This document shows positions 29,119-32,740 of a stretch of DNA of 32,740 bases, in pieces. How positions within the stretch are numbered: the first letter of the stretch is position 1; every line of letters begins with the position of its first letter. The notes under the pieces are model-generated. The model had not been told where the DNA came from, did not search any database, and was given only the letters and a program-made list of their open reading frames with translations. The position numbers were made by a program, and so were the translations under genes. The stretch is taken from contig JAGQJA010000080.1 in the NCBI GenBank assembly GCA_020430845.1, positions 1-32,740 of the forward strand, read 5' to 3'. This DNA comes from Myxococcales bacterium. Lineage in GTDB: Bacteria > Myxococcota_A > Polyangia > Polyangiales > Polyangiaceae.

Positions 29119-30870
29119 GTGACGCCCGCGGCGAAGCGAACCGAGGCCCTGCTGGCCGAGGCCCCTCGAGGGGCCGACGCGCCGCCGCGCCCCGCGCGCT
29201 CGCGGTACCGCGGACGGAGCGTGGGCCGATGGCGCTTCGTGCGCGCCTACACGACCACGTTCTTCGTGATCTTCAGCTACACGTGGCTGTTCTGGAAGGC
29301 CAAGGTCTTCGGGCGGGCGTACCGCGACCGCGAGATCGCGGGTGTGCACAAGCGCAACGCCAAGCGCGTGTACGAGACGATCCTCGAGCTGCAGGGGCTG
29401 TTCATCAAGGTGGGGCAGGCGCTCTCCATCATGGCGAACTTCTTGCCCGCGCAGTTCCGGTCGGAGCTCGAGGGGCTCCAGGACCAGGTGCCCCCGCGCC
29501 CGTGGGACGAGATCGCGCCGCGCATCGAAGAGGAGCTCGGCGGGGAGATCTCGCAGCTCTTCGCGCACGTCGAGCGCGAGCCCATGGCGAGCGCGTCGCT
29601 CGGGCAGGTGCACGAGGCCGAGACCAAGGACGGTCGCAAGGTCGCGGTCAAGGTGCAGCACCACGACATCGACGAGATCGTGCGCCTCGATCTCCTCACG
29701 ATCCGGCGCATCATGTCGATCGTCCAGTGGTTCGTCCCGGTGCAGGGGCTCGACGCCTACTACCTGCAGATCCGCGAGCTCTTGAAGCAGGAGCTCGATT
29801 TCTCGCTCGAGGCCGACAACATCGAGCGCATCTCGTCGAACTTCGTCGACGACCCGCGTGTCATCTTCCCCACGCCCGTGCGCGCGCTGTCGACCAAGCG
29901 CGTGCTCACGACCACGTTCGTCGAGGGAAAGAAGATCTCCGACATCGCGGGCCTCGACGCCATGGGCATCGACAAGGCCGACCTGGCGGCGCGGCTCGTG
30001 CGCGCGTACTGCCAGATGATCTTCGTCGACGGCATCTACCACGCCGATCCGCACCCCGGGAACATCCTGGTCGACAAGGACGGCAACCTGGTGCTCCTCG
30101 ACTTCGGCGCCGTCGCCGAGCTGTCTCCCGACATGCGCGACGGCATCCCCGAGTTCCTCGAGGGCGTCATCCGCCGCGACACCGAGCGCCTCATCCGCGC
30201 CCTCCGCAAGATGGGCTTCCTCTCGCGGACGAGCGACGAGGCCGTCAGCGAGAAGATCATCGAGTACTTCCACCGCAAGTTCCAAGAGGAGGTGAAGCTC
30301 GAGAGCTTCAACCTCAAGGACGTCAAGATCGACCCGCAGCGCGGGTTCGAGAACCTCCTCGACCTGCGCAAGATGAACGTGGGGCTCAAGGAGCTCTCGG
30401 GGGCCTTCCACGTCCCGCGCGACTGGGTGCTGCTCGAGCGCACGCTGCTCCTCGTCTACGGCTCGTGCGCGATGCTCGACCAGGACCTGAACCCGATGGG
30501 CATCATCCAGCCCTACCTCCAGGAGTTCGTCCTCGGCAGCCGCGACTGGCAGAGCGTCTTCCTCGAGACCGTGCGCGACATGGCGCTCACGGCCGTCGCG
30601 CTGCCCGACGACATGCGCAAGTACCTGGTGCGCGCCACGCGCGGCGAGATGGAGGTGCGCGTGCGCGGCGTGCAAGAGGGCGCACGCACCGTCTACGTCA
30701 TCGGTCGTCAGCTCATCTACACGAGCCTCGGCATCGCCACCGGGTTCGCCGCGCTCTCGCTCCACAAGAGCGGCGAGGACCACATCGCCAAGTGGCTCGC
30801 GGGCTTCGCGGGCTTCATGGGCGTCATGCTGCTGCTCTCGAGCGTCTTCTCGCGCCCGCGCCAGCGGTAG
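29119..30870 (+). CDS. AarF/UbiB (ABC1/ADCK) atypical kinase-like protein
   Basis: The protein has 583 residues. It has the family motifs IKVGQALS (KxGQ, about 96-103), ASASLGQVHEA (157-167), VAVKVQ with the core lysine (176-181), YHADPHPGN and LLDFGAVAEL. Two C-terminal hydrophobic segments (GRQLIYTSLGIATGFAAL and WLAGFAGFMGVMLLLSSVF) anchor it. UbiB/ADCK proteins support ubiquinone or other isoprenoid-lipid metabolism as ATPases rather than classic kinases. An N-terminal stretch (about 1-60) rich in Arg and Pro precedes the core. The first in-frame start is the GTG at 29119; its Shine-Dalgarno is weak. No quinone gene is adjacent. Confidence 0.92.
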   Translation: MTPAAKRTEALLAEAPRGADAPPRPARSRYRGRSVGRWRFVRAYTTTFFVIFSYTWLFWKAKVFGRAYRDREIAGVHKRNAKRVYETILELQGLFIKVGQALSIMANFLPAQFRSELEGLQDQVPPRPWDEIAPRIEEELGGEISQLFAHVEREPMASASLGQVHEAETKDGRKVAVKVQHHDIDEIVRLDLLTIRRIMSIVQWFVPVQGLDAYYLQIRELLKQELDFSLEADNIERISSNFVDDPRVIFPTPVRALSTKRVLTTTFVEGKKISDIAGLDAMGIDKADLAARLVRAYCQMIFVDGIYHADPHPGNILVDKDGNLVLLDFGAVAELSPDMRDGIPEFLEGVIRRDTERLIRALRKMGFLSRTSDEAVSEKIIEYFHRKFQEEVKLESFNLKDVKIDPQRGFENLLDLRKMNVGLKELSGAFHVPRDWVLLERTLLLVYGSCAMLDQDLNPMGIIQPYLQEFVLGSRDWQSVFLETVRDMALTAVALPDDMRKYLVRATRGEMEVRVRGVQEGARTVYVIGRQLIYTSLGIATGFAALSLHKSGEDHIAKWLAGFAGFMGVMLLLSSVFSRPRQR

Positions 30871-30882
30871 CGCGAGCGCCGG

Positions 30883-30902
30883 GCACGTCTGGACGAACGT
30901 GC
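30883..30902. repeat. Small inverted repeat between the AarF and glycerol kinase genes
   Basis: GCACGT and ACGTGC are exact 6-base arms around an 8-base loop in the 57-bp gap, about 25 bases before the glpK ATG. It could be an operator or weak hairpin; nothing else supports it. Confidence 0.3.
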
Positions 30903-30927
30903 GGGGCGCCGCGTACCCTCGCGCGCC

Positions 30928-32412
<1,485 letters not shown>

Positions 32413-32417
32413 CCGGC

Positions 32418-32446
32418 GCTCGCGCCTGCGTCCTGCGGGCGCGAGC
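32418..32446. terminator. GC-rich hairpin between convergent glpK and small membrane protein gene
   Basis: GCTCGCGCC and GGCGCGAGC form a 9-bp stem, extendable inward, with an 11-base loop. It lies between the two stop codons (32412 and 32452), where a bidirectional terminator would be expected. No T-run is present. Confidence 0.5.
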
Positions 32447-32451
32447 TCGCC

Positions 32452-32658
32452 TCAGTGCTGTTCGGCCGCAGGCGTCTTGGCCTTCTGCGACTCGAGCATG
32501 GGGTACACGAACATCAGCGCGAGCCAGTACACGACGCAGAACACCGTCGTCGCGATGACCGACCGGCGGATCGCGGCCTTGACGGTACCCCCCCGCGCCG
32601 AGAAGAGCGGGATGAGCAGCGTCGCCGCCAGGATCGTCATGAGGAGCATCTTCTGCAT
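32452..32658 (-). CDS. Small membrane protein, unknown function
   Basis: The protein has 68 residues with two likely membrane helices (MLLMTILAATLLIPLF and VIATTVFCVVYWLALMFVY) separated by a basic loop (GGTVKAAIRRS), and a short Lys/Ala/Glu C-terminal tail ending in QH. No family is recognised. Its ATG lies 17 bases after the stop of the partial gene at the window end. The two are on the same strand and are probably cotranscribed. Confidence 0.65.
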   Translation of the reverse strand: MQKMLLMTILAATLLIPLFSARGGTVKAAIRRSVIATTVFCVVYWLALMFVYPMLESQKAKTPAAEQH

Positions 32659-32675
32659 GACGAGGTGAATCTACC

Positions 32676-32740
32676 TCAGGACTGCCGGTTGCGTCTGCGT
32701 TCTGCGATCGCGGCGATCGCGGACGCGTTTGCGCCTGCGC
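32676..32740 (-). CDS. C-terminal tail of an unidentified gene entering from beyond the window
   Basis: One minus-strand frame is open from the window end to a TGA at 32676-32678 and would end NASAIAAIAERRRNRQS, a plausible charged tail. The stretch is too short to identify. A tandem GCGATCGCG unit lies in it. Its closeness to the small membrane protein gene supports coding. Confidence 0.4.
   Translation of the reverse strand, partial: AGANASAIAAIAERRRNRQS

Noticed and set aside
32700..32725. GCGATCGC doublet as a HIP1-type site
   Set aside because: The octamer also occurs in coding regions elsewhere in the window (near 4907) and is expected at this GC content and codon usage.

Overview
The window is about 32.7 kb of very GC-rich, gene-dense DNA. 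Nearly every third codon position is G or C, and GTG starts with four-base start/stop overlaps are common. The gene content points to a myxobacterium (phylum Myxococcota, probably the Polyangiales side). It includes a Ser/Thr kinase with the HRDVSPQN loop, an FHA-domain sigma-54 activator, PilZ, PilC and PilS proteins, many lipoproteins with Ala/Pro-rich linkers, a Cys-rich C-type-lectin-like surface protein and an NAD-type isocitrate dehydrogenase. This placement is inferred from family content only. No rRNA, tRNA, insertion sequence, phage gene or CRISPR array was seen, and no stretch over 300 bases lacks a gene.

Layout. 1-2439 (minus): the start of a glycine-rich GDPWG-repeat lipoprotein, cut by the window edge, then GTP-type PEP carboxykinase. 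2497-7376 (minus): a tightly coupled MoxR ATPase / DUF58 / transglutaminase cluster with a fourth gene, a zinc-ribbon membrane protein. 7461-9134 (plus): a lipoprotein and an EamA transporter. 9138-10915 (minus): NAD-isocitrate dehydrogenase translationally coupled to exonuclease III. 10972-11862 (plus): an alpha/beta hydrolase. 11864-16578 (minus): a four-gene envelope operon of a membrane-anchored parvulin, an M16 peptidase, a tetraheme c-type lipoprotein and a monoheme c-type lipoprotein that shares the tetraheme protein's C-terminal domain. 16640-17786: a small unknown protein divergent from a PilZ protein. 17787-20175: a lipoprotein divergent from an FHA-AAA+ sigma-54 activator, with a strong -24/-12 promoter match in front of the lipoprotein. 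20195-24039: a Ser/Thr kinase with a hexanucleotide-repeat tail, an overlapping TPR protein, and a divergent double C-type-lectin-like protein. 24046-27500 (minus): MlaC, PilS and PilC. 27560-32412: a serine hydrolase, a DUF3634-like protein, an AarF/UbiB kinase-like protein and glycerol kinase. 32452-32740 (minus): a small membrane protein and the tail of another gene.

The signals most worth following are these. (1) Short AT-rich islands of rare codons built around TGCA inverted repeats sit inside three genes; two share TGCACATGYAT, which suggests selection on DNA sequence rather than protein. (2) A self-contained regulatory module pairs the FHA activator with a sigma-54 promoter and inverted repeats at enhancer distance. 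(3) The PpiD/M16/multiheme operon carries a Cys-rich C-terminal heme module, duplicated in adjacent genes, that I cannot assign to a named family.
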